Positions 22,058-35,000 of a stretch of DNA of 64,000 nt are shown piece by piece. The DNA comes from Pristionchus mayeri (taxonomy: Eukaryota > Nematoda > Chromadorea > Rhabditida > Neodiplogasteridae): NCBI GenBank assembly GCA_036245805.1, contig BTRK01000006.1, forward strand, positions 27,656,901 to 27,720,900, given 5' to 3'. Position numbers and translations under genes: made by a program. Each line of letters begins with the position of its first letter. The first letter of the stretch is position 1. The notes under the pieces are model-generated. The model was not told where the DNA came from. It ran no database searches and worked only from the letters and a program-made list of their open reading frames with translations.

Positions 22058-24137
22058 TGCTGACACTCCTTCTTTAACATCTACTCCACTAGTTCCCATT
22101 TGCATATGAATTCGGTTCTTGAGAGTTTTCCTTTTTGAATCTGTGTGAACCGTCCTTCTATTATCCTCAGGCTTCCTTTCAGAAATCCTCTTATCTCAAG
22201 AGAGACTCCTATGAGAGAGAGAGTAGGAGAAATGGCCGTATCAATTTCGTGCTTTCCTCGTTACATATCACGCATCCGGTGGAGAAAATAGAGAGAGGGA
22301 GGGCACCTTCAGTCTCATCGAATACTTCCGATTCCAATAATGCATTAAAATAAGACTGTGCAACATCCGAGATCAGAATCGAATATTTATCTTCCAAAGT
22401 TCAATCGAGGATTCATTCATTAATTCATTCTGTTTTGGTGAGATCGCGAAAATAACATATGGGTATGCATGAAAATGTCTGTCGATTGATTCGAATCGGT
22501 GGACGATGGATGAGTAGAGGATACTTTGATATCTGATTTTCAATTGTTTATTTTATAGAATCGGAGGAACATTTTATGAGCCGAATTGTGATCACAATTT
22601 TCCTGATGAAAAACGGAAATGCGCCAATCAAAATTGTATCCGTCGTTTTTTTCAATTATTTTTTTCAATTGATAGCTCCAATGTTTTACTCTGGCGGAAG
22701 CTGATAATTCGAATCTCGAGATACTAATCAATCTCATTATATACATAAATGGAGTAAGAACATCAAATGAGATATTTGTGAGAGATGAGGATAAAAAATC
22801 AGAGTAAATTAGAAGAGGGAGGGGGAGTCTAGTGGTATCTGCTCTGCCCTCCCCTTTTCTCATTCATTGCAGATGAAAGGATTCCTTGATAGGGAAGCCT
22901 CTTCGAGAGACCTTGTCCCCCTCCCCTCCCCCCCCCCCACTCCCCCATCACCCCCCCCCCCCTCCTCCACCCCCTCCCCCATCCCTCCTTCCCTCAAGTA
23001 GACCTCAATCAATCCGTGAAACCAACACCTTCTTCTGCATAATTCATGGTCTCCTCCCCTTTGTCTCGACAGGAATAATCGAGATGCGTGCGTAAGTACG
23101 AGAAACGAAGCAGACGATCACATTTCATTCTCTATCTTTATCCCATTTGACCCATCACATTTAATCTGGGAAGTGGATATACTTTGCATGGTCGATGTGG
23201 ACTGATTCTAACGTGATTCTAGTGCATGACTACTCATCTTCCTCTTTCTCCTATCGCTCAGTATCGGAGCGAGAATCTAATCGTCGTCTCAACAAATTCT
23301 CCTGATTCTCTACTCGTCCATAGGTCTCTCACTCATCAGAAGGGAGACTCGCCCCTCTCTCTCCTTCCATTTGCTTCGCCCTCTTTAATACTTCTATACT
23401 TCTCTATCCGATTGGTCCATAGACGTCTTCCCTCTTCTCTGATTCCTTCTTTCGTCTTTCGAGACAGTGGATGCAGCACAGTAGGACTGCCTCTTTGTCT
23501 AATGAACTGATCCCATCAAGACGCATCCATTATGGCGAAGATGGCTGATGTAATGCCCTTTCCCTTCCATCTCCATTAGATTCACTGATTCCATGCTCAT
23601 AAATGAGTCTCTCATCCGTCCTATCTCACTGTACTCTTTCATTACTCTGTCCTTGTCCTTCCACTTCACATCACTTCTCTTATTTTCTCGTATTTTGGAA
23701 TCGTCTGAAAAGAGAGAGACGCGTCCTCTTCCACACTGAATCCCGAAGATAAATCACGATAATTATGGTATTGTGGGGGAGTGTCGGCCCTCATGGGGAT
23801 TATCATAAGGGAGAGGTCTTGGGGGGAGCAGGTTTCACAACTAGACTCCGCCCAATTCCGGTGAGGAGCGGAGACCCTGATGGAGATCCGCAGTCCTACC
23901 TTCCCCCTTCCCTTCACTCTCCCCTCCCTGGGACTACGAATGAATCTAACACCTTCAGTTCTAAGACATCCACTTTGGTCGTCTGCTCATACAATTATAA
24001 TTGCGAGATGCTATTCCTCTTCCTTTCCCTCTTCCATTCCATACTCCTTCTTCATTTATCTACCTGGTGCATAATCAATCAATCTTTCTCTGCAGGTAAT
24101 CCCCGAGTCGGTGTCCTCCGTCTCTTCGATCGAAGGA
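22058..24137. other. intergenic upstream of the nlp-13-type gene
   Basis: No gene could be supported. The stretch contains a C-rich tract at 22918-22985 and AT-rich DNA at 22430-22780. A good acceptor (TTTCTCTGCAG) at about 24095 precedes the start codon at 24138 by 42 nt and may be a 5' splice or trans-splice site. Confidence 0.5.
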
Positions 24138-24750
24138 ATGCGAGTATATCTCCTTGCATCTCTCCTCCTCCTTCCATCCATCCATGCACAATGTCAGTTC
24201 TTCGTAGTGGAGGGAATCCTCTCGACAACGACGATGAATGTCTCCATTGCAGTCTCGGATGAAGCAGAGAAGAGATCGGAGTACTCTCGAGATATCCTCT
24301 CATTCGGGAAACGATCTATTCCTCTTCAGAGGAATATCATGCCTTTCGGAAAGAGGAGTGCGGTAGGTCAACCATGATATCACTATCTCGTAAAGGGAAT
24401 GGTCCAATGGGGAATAGATGGAGGAAGGAGAGTGATCACTCCAGACTTAGAATGGGAATGTGTATCTATACTAGCCTCTCTATTCCTTTCTCACTTCTGG
24501 TCGCATTGAGTTATGAATCAAGAGATCAAAATGCTCATTTGAGGGGATGGATCGAGACATGATGGCCTTTGGAAAGAGGAGCTCAATGAACAGAGACATC
24601 CTTGCCTTCGGGAAGAGATCGAATGGAATGGACAAGAAGGTGAGGGGAGTCAGTGAGAGAGCATCAAGTGTGTCTTGAGGCCTTCGATCGAGACATGATG
24701 GCATTCGGGAAGAGAAGTGACTTCGACCGTAACTTCCTCGCTTTCGGAAG
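24138..24750 (+). CDS. nlp-13: neuropeptide precursor with RDxMxFG amide peptides (nlp-13 type), 3' end unresolved
   Basis: Exons 24138-24362, 24544-24639 and 24680-24750 are seen. A signal peptide (MRVYLLASLLLLPSIHA) is followed by peptides ending in amidation Gly plus KR: SEYSRDILSFGKR, SIPLQRNIMPFGKR, SAGMDRDMMAFGKR, SSMNRDILAFGKR, SNGMDKK then AFDRDMMAFGKR, and SDFDRNFLAFGR. The (Y/F)xRDIMxFamide type is that of C. elegans NLP-13. Exon 1 may contain a 60-nt intron (24193-24252, GTCAG...TTGCAG); it stays in frame whether or not it is removed, and removal gives HAQFSDEAEKR right after the signal peptide. Exon 3 ends at a donor after TTCGGAAG, so at least one more 3' exon is needed. It was not found; a foldback lies just downstream. 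Confidence 0.85.
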
Positions 24751-25081
24751 GTATTCCCCTCTTCTTTCACCATCTCTATTCGGATCGGTTCCCACGAATT
24801 CGCATAATTTCTTTCTCTTCATTGATCTCAATTTAGGGGGGGGGGGGGGTAATTACTCGGTAAGTGTTGAAAATGAAGGTAGATGTGAACTTCCTCTTGT
24901 CCTCTTCTCATCAACTTATGCATTCTATCTACGAGTAGGAAGGGAAAGTGGTCTCATCAGTCTCTCCTATCGTTACTAGTCAAATCAAATTAGCCGCTTT
25001 CAATTTTTGAAAGGCAATAGTGAAAGCATTCGTTACTGGAAAATTTACCCCGGCTGCGGAAACAAATGAGTGAATGAACCT

Positions 25082-25522
25082 AACATGGGACTGACCGGAA
25101 GACACATATCTCAATCGCCCTGTAATTTTTATGGTGGATAGGTACCCCTGAGAGAGTCTCGAAACCGCTTTGCAAAGTTGCCCTTTCGATCTAGTAATTA
25201 AGATAATTAGCATTTTATGATTTCGATTTCTCATTTCAACGCTCCATCACTCATTTCTTGCGATTCTTTTCCAACCACCAACCTTCGGGTTTTGGCTCAA
25301 CTCTAAACCACTACACCACAGAGCCGGTTGGAAAAGAATCGCAAGAAATGAGTGATGGAGCGTTGAAATGAGAAATCGAAATCATAAAATGCTAATTATC
25401 TTAATTGCTAGATCGAAAGAGCAAATTTGCAAGGCGATTTCGAGACTCTCTCAGGGGTACCTATCCACCATAAAAATTGCAGAGCGATTGAGATATGTGT
25501 CTTTCGGTCAGTCCCATGTAAG
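25082..25522. mobile_element. foldback element, about 440 bp, with a tRNA-like loop
   Basis: The left arm (ACATGGGACTGACCGGAAGA, about 25083) and right arm (ending GGTCAGTCCCATGTA) pair over about 190 bp; both arms read as mirrored open frames (MRNRNHKMLIILI...). In the loop (25271-25331, minus strand), GCTCTGTGGTGTAGTGGTTTAGAGT resembles an acceptor/D arm with A box, and CCCGAAGGTTGGTGG resembles a variable/T-arm region. The B box itself is degenerate. Confidence 0.7.
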
Positions 25523-27074
25523 ATGGCCCAAGAATCGGGCTGATTCAACGAGGTCTGGCACAGGATTAAAATAGGCGATTTTTTTGGATCTGGACTATTT
25601 GCGGTTCTCAATGGTTAAACGATGATACCTAGACATAATATTCATTTTTTTCACAATGGCTCCAGAAGGCTCACGTTGGAATCAACAGTTCAATAATATC
25701 TTGTTTTCAAGATTGCTGAAAATAACAGAAATGTATTCCCGATGATGTTTTAAAGGCTGAGTTAGCATATCGTTATCAGCAGACTCGAGAACCCCCAATT
25801 TGATTGTTTCCAAAAGGAGGAATCTCTTCCATTTCAGGAAGTGATCCATCTCCTCCCTTCGTCTCTCCTCTCTCTTCATCATTTGCCACACCACACGTCT
25901 TCCTCACGATGAGCGAATCTCGATATCCGTAGCCATTCTCGCTGCACCACAATCAACACCACCTCTTCCCCTCATTGTTTCCCTACTAGAGATTACTTGA
26001 TGTAATATTTCATTATCACGAAGAAAATATTTGAGTAATCTATCGTTCGATAAATGTTATTGTAAATGATCAAGAAGGAAAAATTCCGCTGATACTACAG
26101 CTTGTTGATCAAACGAAATGCGTAAAAAAAGTATTTAGACAAAAGGATTTTCAGAATTCTGAAAAATATGTGACAGGAATCGCGAGAGAATCGACCATTC
26201 TGGGGAGGATGCAGGAATAAAGCTAGTCCGACTTTGCAGGAATATGTATGAGAAGTGTTTTCTTTGATCGAATTGACTCATTTTGAAGTTTTTTTAGGAA
26301 CACTACTCACTTGTTTTTTTATCTTGTTTCTGACCGAAGTTCCGGCTTTTCGCTTATGTCGAAATCTATCATTGCAGGAAAAAATATTTTCGTATTTGTG
26401 CATCGTGCAATGTTCCCCGGAATACGATGTCCTCCTTGAAATAAACCATTCTCCTGATATGAATAAATACATTCAGACCGAATATTCAGATCGTGAAATA
26501 TCGTTACAGTTACCAGCCGAGGTGTTCTAGTAGGTGTTCTAGAGGTGTTCCGAGGTGTTCTAGAGGTGTTCTCCATTCTAGCGCTCGTGATGGGCGGTCG
26601 TCCCTGACCCCGCTCTTTTCCGACCTAGTTTGGGGAATCCTCTCCCGTCAGCTTGGGCAACCCGGAGAGTATCGCCTACTTGGTACACTTCAAGAGGAGG
26701 AGCACGGACGGATTCCCATCGTCTCGAGTGATCTACCGTCAAGAAAACCTCGCTGTCTGCGTTGTGAGTTCCTAACCGGCGCAAGTCAGGTGTTCGGCGG
26801 CAGGATGATCTACTTCGATGCTCAACCGAGATCCGTCACGATCGTCCCTACAGTTGACCAGAGAAGCCAAAGAAGATCCCATCCCTTGACCTAACGACGC
26901 TCTGAGACCGAAGATCCCCATTCCCTCCACACTGAAGTCACCCTCCTGCAGGACCATTGTGCCTGACGTCAGGATAAATATGAAATATGATGACCAGCCG
27001 AGGACATTGACCCACACAAGAAATTGACCCCTATTATTAATTTTCCATCGGATAGACGATGCCGGAATATGCTG
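25523..27074. other. intergenic with an unexplained GC-richer open frame
   Basis: Around 26519-26575 the words GAGGTGTTC and TAGAGGTGTTC repeat. From 26580 to 26894 an open frame in GC-richer DNA reads SSLTPLFSDLVWGILSR ... GGRMIYFDAQPRS. Open frames on the other strand overlap it. I recognise no family; it may be a decayed mobile-element coding fragment or chance. Confidence 0.35.
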
Positions 27075-27308
27075 TTAAAGTTACCAGAAGAGGACGAAAC
27101 CCTGATCTGACCCTGATCTCGTCGCGTGTACGAGAGAGTATGCAAAAGTAAGAGAGCGCGGGATTACGCTGATCATTTCCGGCTTTCCCTTGAAGCTATT
27201 ATTGATTTTTAGCATTTTTGTATATTCATTCTCAACTAATTCAGCCATCGGCTATTCGATGGAGGACAAAAATAGGGGGTCAATTTTGTCCTCGTCCGGT
27301 AACTTTAA
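27075..27308 (-). mobile_element. TTAA-flanked MITE, copy B
   Basis: The termini TTAAAGTTACC and GGTAACTTTAA enclose the same interior as the copy at 1096, inverted (AGCATTTTTGTATATTCATT, CCATCGGCTATTCGATGGAG). A second, more diverged piece of the same family follows at about 27421-27500 (AAAATGCGAAAAATCAATAA), resembling the copy at 62962. Confidence 0.75.
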
Positions 27309-27913
27309 AATCGTTTTCTCGGTTCCCCATGGACCAGTCGACTGGAATCTTCGGATATGGGTTTTCAGTGCTAATCAGCCTAACACCGATGTTTGAAGTC
27401 GATTGCTCTACTTATATAGAATAGACAAAAATGCGAAAAATCAATAATTGCCCCAGGGGAGAAAGGATCAGGTTGAAGTTGCCTGATTCTCTCACTTGTG
27501 TCAGAGCTCTCTCACTTTTTCACGCTCTCTCAGATACACGCGGCGAGCGAGTAACGCGTACAGCCTCGGGATCTGGATTTCGCCCTCGGCTGGTATTTCA
27601 CGGTCCGAATTGCCGGTTGACGAAACGACTTACAGACCCCAAACGCACGCGTCGACGTTTGTGCACACCACCGTGGAATAATTAATTTTTGAACGTTACC
27701 TTACCCATTAACTTTGCGTAAGGGATTTCGGCATAGGACCAAAAATCAATCGATATTTTCAATCGATATCAGGGTTTCTGCGATGACTTTTTTCCGGCTC
27801 CGGTCTTGTGTGTGGTGGCCAGGTGCGCGCACCATGCCGCAACTTGGCGGTGGTGTAGTGGGCGGGGTCTTCGCTTTGTGTGTACGCGAAATGCCATGAA
27901 TTCATGCGAAATC

Positions 27914-28213
27914 ACGGCAATTTTTTCATCAACACACCAGAGAAAAATGGTCCGCTAAAAATTGCCAATCAGGGTAGTGCGGTGCATTATACGTTCCTGC
28001 ACGATGGTAACTTTTCAAATTAAATGTACCGTATCTCAGGCAACCTATGCCTAGCTATTTATCAGGTAGCAATATATACTGTAGAGATACTGTATGTTTA
28101 CTGTAGAAAATCTATGTATTCCTATTTTTAGCAAGTCTTTCTGTGTTTAAAAATGTTCGCGAAAGGGACCATTTCTTTCAACAGTGTGTTGATAAAAAAA
28201 TTGCCGTGGCGAA
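27914..28213. repeat. inverted repeat with about 45-bp arms
   Basis: CACGGCAATTTTTTCATCAA CACAC at about 27914 pairs with TGTGTTGATAAAAAAATTGC CGTG near 28213, and the arms continue to AAAAATGGTCC/GGGACCATTTC. The loop of about 210 bp contains no recognisable gene. It is probably a MITE. Confidence 0.7.
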
Positions 28214-29030
28214 ATAAATATCAATTAAAACACTTTGCTATCCATTACCGTACCTTTGGCGATGGTCATTCGCTAGTTGTTTACGTCTTCCCTGCAAGTT
28301 TAACCGCCGTCTCGAGCTCGAGCGCTCGAGCATTGCTATGGTACCATATGCTATATCTATCTGGTGTTCTCATTTCCAGCAAAGATGGTTCGTGTCACCG
28401 CTGAAAAGCAAGTAATTAGGTAGCACAATTGTATGTTTGTCCCGCCATATATGTCTAGACTCTGATTATCCGTTGTGAACCATTTTCCATAATTCTTTGC
28501 AATTGTATAATCCTTGCGCAATATAATCTTTCATATTTCTCACAATATCGCTCAATGTTTTACCAGTGAATCACCCGTTACGTATTTGCCTGTACTAATG
28601 AGAGTTTTCTCATGAAATAAGCTTCTTTAAATTATGTTAGAAATTTGGCATTCAGGGAACCTAACGATATGATAGTTTGACTGATGATTCATTTATCTTC
28701 ATGGAAAGTCCTGACAGTATCAGATACGTGGTCACATTCTTGAGTGGGAGTGAGATGAGGAGAGAAAAGGCTTATCAGTGATGTACTACGGGGAGACCCA
28801 TTCACTCTCCCCTCTCTTTTCCCACAAAATACAAATCATCATTCGTTTCTCATTGCTGATTCAATGCATTCTCTGAACAGGTTATCGATTCTCTCCCGTA
28901 TATGTGACATCTCGTGATTTTTCTATTCCCCTCTTGCCCTAATTGAATCTATCGCGTGTCACATCCACTTCTGTCTATTGGCTTCTTCTCCAACTCACTC
29001 TTCTTCAGGAATTTGCCATATCTTCCAGCC

Positions 29031-32000
29031 ATGAATAAGTCCCCGTGAGTTTGCTCTATCTTGATCCCTCCTTGTACCTGTCTCTCAGTCTGCTCACTAC
29101 TCATCTGCATCGTGCCCTCTCCATCTCGGATGCAGCATACGACGGAGTCATCGTCGTCTCTCACTCTGCAGCAGCCCTCTCTTCCTGTCCTCCTCTTGCT
29201 CAACTCTCTCCTGCTGTCGAGAAGTATCTCGAGGTCACTCACCTCCTCCACTACTCTACTTCAATCACTTACGCTCCAATTTTTAATTTATCTATTTATT
29301 CAGCTCAACCGCACGGCCAACTTCTCAGCTTGTGTAATCCCCGTGGATAAGTCGCTCCTTCCTTCCGGTCAGTTTACGCTCACTCTTTACACTTTATCCT
29401 CCTTCGTTTCTGTGAAAAACTTATGACTAATGGATTGGCAGCGGCAGATGCTGGTCATCCTAATATAGGACGGAGAAGGCCCTTTCAGGTCGACTGATCT
29501 ATGCGGGCACGGGTCCAGTCACTCGCGACTTCGATGATGTACGCAGATTTGGGCACGCCGCCAGAGAAGCACTCAAATTGTACGTGCACTTGAATATTGA
29601 TCGATTTAGTTACTAAATTATGCTTGTTTATGGGTGTTTTAGTTATTTTGCAAGGTATCATTAACTTTATCTTCCGTTCAATAGACTCTGCCTTCTCTGC
29701 TTCAACCATATTCTTTTCAATACTTGATTTCTCTAACTCTCTTCATTCTCTCTGATCATTCTCCTATCAGTCACCCTTATCGTTCGTGGAAAGTCGTTTC
29801 TAATCCGTGGACACTGCCATTCTGACCTCGAAATCCTTTGTATTCATAAGACGATGACGCGAGAGAAATGGGGAGGATTAAGAGCACAAGATCGATATGG
29901 GGCTCTAACGATCGGATTTGCTCATACTTATGCGGTTAATCAAAATACTCAAAATATTCGGATTACATTAATCAACAAACCGTGGGCACAATTGTTGATA
30001 CAAACAAAATCCGCTCTGTTTTCGGGAGCTGTCCATCCAGCTTTGCACAATTTCACTCACTATTTTCCAGTAAACTGATGCGTTTCAAAAAATCAACCGA
30101 GTGCAGTATTGTTGCCGAACTGGGTTGATTTTTGTAACTCGCAAGTAATACTTTCCCACGTAGAGATGTGAACCATAAATTTGAAATATGTTGTACATGC
30201 TTTGACGAGTCTCTGAAGATGTTGGGTATTTGCATGTATTTTTGATTGTTCGGAGCGTGACGTAATGAAATGGTAAATCGCAGCATTATAGTTAGTGGTC
30301 ATAGATGCGTATCGTGAATCATATGACTTGGTTATCGACGTAAACGAGGGAAAGAAGAGAGTCCATATCAGATTAGGCCCCCCATTGCTTGCAATTCCAA
30401 TTCCATCGAAGGGAATATTGATTGGAGGGCTAATCACAGACAGAAATGCATTAATGAATTCCCGTGGATCACACCGTGTGGGTAGGAATTCGCGTGTTTG
30501 ATTGGCATTATCAGTAAGCGGGACTGAAAGCGCATTCTTTGGTATTCTGAGAGTTGTGTATGGACGAGGTTGGATATTCGTGCATCGAAGCTCCCAATCA
30601 TGCTGACGTGATTTGTAAGGAAGAATAAATGTCTAGGATTTCTTCATCGGCGTGATGATTTCATCTCATCTGTCTACAAATTTCCGCGACAATCCGCTTT
30701 TTCCAGAATTCACTCACTGATAAGGAGAGATCAAATGTTTGATTCTAACAGACAAATCATTTTAAAAAATGACACGATTTGTTAGTGAACATCTTGGTTT
30801 GCAGGGCTCTCGGTGCGGGAGTCAAATCCCCTCTTCTCGTCACTCTTCCCCATAAGAACTACCCCCAGGTAGGCACAAGGTCTTATTCAGACCTATTCTG
30901 GTTATGAATCTGGATTCTACTGATGAGACAGACATGAGATCCAATCCCGTGAATCAGGCTGAACTGGTTGCTGCTCTGGGGGCACTCCAGCCTGCGTACG
31001 TCCCTCTCCATGTCAAGGACGATGAGCCGAACAAGCAGAGATTGGCATCATTCGGAGTTCTCCCCGTAAGATACCCTTTCCTCTTCTTTGTCGACATTGT
31101 CTTTATCCTTGTTGTAAGTGTGGTGTTTAGGTGGGAGATTCAGCCTCTCGCCTTCTGGAGACGATCGAGGCAATGGACGAAGCATTCACTGTCACCCGAG
31201 ACATCGGAGAGACCGGACCTGAGAGGATGGCTCCTCCCAGAGTCGCCCAGTATCTAGAGGTATGTAGGTATTCAGACTACTTCATTCCGAGGGAAACTTG
31301 TCAACTTGTCTTACTCTGACTTCACTGGCCCCAATGAGAGGATGATTTGTCAGACGGCATTCGCTGATTCTCCATCGGTTCGAGTGATTGTGACGAAGGA
31401 CCAATCAGTGATCGAGAAGGAATATCCACTCATGGCTGCTGTCAACAGATGTGCCAATTCCATCGAGAGACATCAGGTGAAGGGGAGGAAGAATCAGAGT
31501 GCACTTCTCCACCAAACATCCCTTCAATGATAAGATACAGGCCCGCCACATCCGTCTTGAGTATGAAGGAGAGGGGGAAATCAAGGCCACTTACTACCTG
31601 GTCGGAAAGGTGACAACATTCATACTAATTCACAAATAAAGAATGATGAAAATGGTTTACTTATTTTGAGTAACAATAAATGAATGTAGGACTCTAATGG
31701 CTAATCATCTTAGGGAGTGACTCTGGATACTGGTGGATGCGATCTGAAGGTGGGAGGAAGCATGTGGGGGATGTGCAGAGTGAGTTGATGGAGTGGTGGG
31801 AGAGTCTCTTCCTCTTCCTCTCAGGACAAATACGGAGCTGCTGTCGTCGCAGGATTCTTCAAGGCACTCGAGAGACTACAGCCGAAGAACATCAAGGTGC
31901 CTCCCCCCCATCCAGTACTAGGTCATTCTCAATCTACTCTTCTCTTTAGGTGATTGGTCAGTTGGGAGTGGTGAGAAACAGCATCGGAGCGAATGCTTAC

Positions 32001-35000
32001 TCTTGTGATGAGGTCAGCATACCATTTATCCATCTAAGCACTCGTGCGGAGAGAAACCCACTGCATTTATCAGTTAATCACGAAGACGAGGATAAATTAG
32101 CAAAAAAGATACTGTGATGAAGTATTAGCATCTAAAAGTACTTCTTAGCTTATCGTATCCTCGAAATTGCATTAGATTGAGAAGTATACTCACGAATTGA
32201 ATGCCAAATGTGCATTGTAGATCATCACTTCTCGCTCTGGGAAACGCATCCACATCTACAATACTGATGCTGAGGGAAGGTTAGTGGAGCGGGGAAGGCG
32301 AACTGTGAGAAATTGCTCCAACCAACTTAGTTGGCAGTACATTCCAATGGTCTCTCTCAGACTGGTGATGCTCGATCCATTGACGAAGGCACGCGAAGAG
32401 GCTGAGAAGGCTGTGAATCCCCATCTGATGACTGTCGCCACTCTCACTGGACACGAGGTAAGGGAGGGGGTACTTTAGTCTCTAGATGAGAAGGGAGGGG
32501 GAGTACTGTAGTCTCTAGATGGGAGGGGAGGGACTCATCCCAGGTGCTCACATACGGCTACTACGCCTCCTTCATGGATAACGGACCCGCGAAGAGAGAT
32601 GGACTGTCTGCTCAGATTCAGAAGGTGAGAGAGATGACAACGAGTCAAAGGGCGGAGGTAGTAGTTGGCATAGGCATTTCATGACCATTCAGTCGATATC
32701 AATTTTTACCACTCTCCTCCTCTCCTTATGAAGTGAGTGATTGAGGCTGGAGACGAATACGGGCAGCCAGTGGAGATCACTCGTCTGCACCATGAGGTCA
32801 GCCCCCCCCTCTCCCCCCCCCCCCTCTACCCCTCCCCATTCAGGACTTTTCATTCCACGCTCCCGATTCCGCGGCCTCTGCTGATCTCCGTCAGGGCAAC
32901 ACGAAACCATCGGTGCAGACTGTGAGAGGACACATGGGACCAGCTGCATTCCTGATCCAGGTATGGAGAGGGGGAGGAGGGAGAGAGAGAGGGGAGGAGG
33001 GAGGAGGAAGCACTTGTAGGGATCCCGTATCGATGAACACGGATTGGACTCGGCCCTGCCCATTCCCTTCACTCACGTGGACATGGGATCGTGCGAGGGA
33101 GAGCATCCCCACACTTCCTACCCCAATCCACTCGTTGCTCTCGTCGCAGGGTGAGTAGAGGGAGAGAGCGAAAGCTACCTAATTCATGCTAAACGCGGTT
33201 ATGCTAGTTGTTTCATATTGTACAGAACTAGGATGGGAAACAGACTGAGGAGAGTATCCTACTGATGAAATTGTTCTGGCCGACTCATTGCATAAGTGGT
33301 TATTCAACTTTTTTTATCCATGTATCGATATCCTTACTCCATTCACATTCTTCTTCCAAAGTTTTGGTTATTATCTAGAATCATAAAATGAAAAGCGAAA
33401 AATTCAGACAATTATTAAAACGAAAATATTGGTGAACAGTTTATTGAAGAAATTCCCGAAAATTTTGATACCTATTGCTCATCATTTGCCCTTATGTGGA
33501 AGCTGACTGGGAGCGATGAATATATAGACTAAACTTGCTGCATCTGCAGCAACCAAATGCGAGGCTGCAGCTTTTTTTTGTTGGACTACTAGTAGGCGTT
33601 AACTTCGCCCTTTGTTCAGTATTATAATATTTTTAGTTATTATCATCTATTAGTTTTTTTTCTGTTTGCTTCATTCAGGAGATCCGGGATATGTATAACA
33701 CGTGTATCACGAGTCAGTGGATGTAATTCAGACTTCTCGAGAAAATTTTCAAATTTTTAATTTCGAATTAGATCCTTATTATGTTGTAGTAATACCCTGG
33801 AGTGATTATTTCGAAAAATATAGGTGATAGATCCCAGAACCGGCTTTTAGGAATTTTCCGGTTTTGTACCTGGCTCCACTGTATTTCAGTTCCCAGATCA
33901 GCTAGAGAGCTCGCACTGGGCTCAAAATGAGCAGAAAATTATTCTGAACATCTTTTACGTTGACAACTTTTTGAAATAATTCCAACTTCAAAAGATATGA
34001 CTAAAAATGTTGCATCCGAAACTTTCAAAAAAAGTTTTCTCTATCACGCAGGAAACTTACAGCGGATTTTTATTTCATAAAATGAAAGAAGATCCCTTCA
34101 TACATCTAAGAAAAATATAAAATCAAAAATCGAGAGGGGTTCATGTTTCGATATTTCGCATCAGAGGTGTCATATTGGCGTAGCATCACAACAAAAATGT
34201 CTAGTGAACCCTAACATTACATTCAATGGGAACTCGATGTGATTTAATAGTTTTCTCAATGTTATTATTAATTTGGCGTTGAAAAATTCAAAGTTTGGTA
34301 AAGTTGAAAAAATCGATTTTTTCACCCTCGATTTATCGCATTTTTACACATGCCAAAGTCAAGAATCTTAATGACACACAGACAATAACTGTACAAAAGT
34401 TTTAGGAGACCCCGAGATGAGTGAAAATATTTGAGAAACAGCCCACTCAAACTTCATACTTCAGAAATTTATTCACATGAACATGCCCTCCCGAGAGCTT
34501 CGGAAACATTGGAAGTTCATTTTTGACCAGGGTTAATAGGTCATGAAACTGTTTGGAATTTCAATACAAGGTATATTATGTGATGAGATCAAAAACGTTA
34601 GTAATACAGCAAATAACAACGGTTATGAAAAAAACGCAAAATGGACAGTTCAGAAAATTTCGAATTTCCCGGAATTATGAAATATGACCGGAATTCTTTA
34701 TTAGTTGAACATTTCTCGTCATTTGAGATATTTTCAGATTGAAAACTAATTGGTATCAGTATGACCATGGCCAAAAAATGAACATCCAATTTTTCCGAAA
34801 CTCTCGGGAGGGCATGTTCATGTGAATAAATCTCTGAAATATGAAGTTTGAGTGGGTTGTTTCTCAAATATTTTCACTCATCTCGGGGTCTACTAAAACT
34901 TTTGTAAATTTATTGTCTGTGTGTCATTAAGATTCTTGACTTTGGCATGTGTAAAAATGCGATAAATCGAGGGTGAAAAAATCGATTTTTTCAACTTTAC

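Noticed and set aside
24980..25574. Mirrored frames beginning MRNRNHKMLIILI on both strands
   Set aside because: They are the two arms of one foldback read on opposite strands, not two genes.
26772..27017. Retroelement reverse transcriptase fragment
   Set aside because: No YxDD-type motif or other reverse-transcriptase signature could be found on either strand.
33020..33154. Stop at 33154 as the end of the aminopeptidase
   Set aside because: A strong donor (GG|GTGAGT) precedes it, and a phase-matched exon at 35651 gives the expected C-terminal VLPRV and family length.
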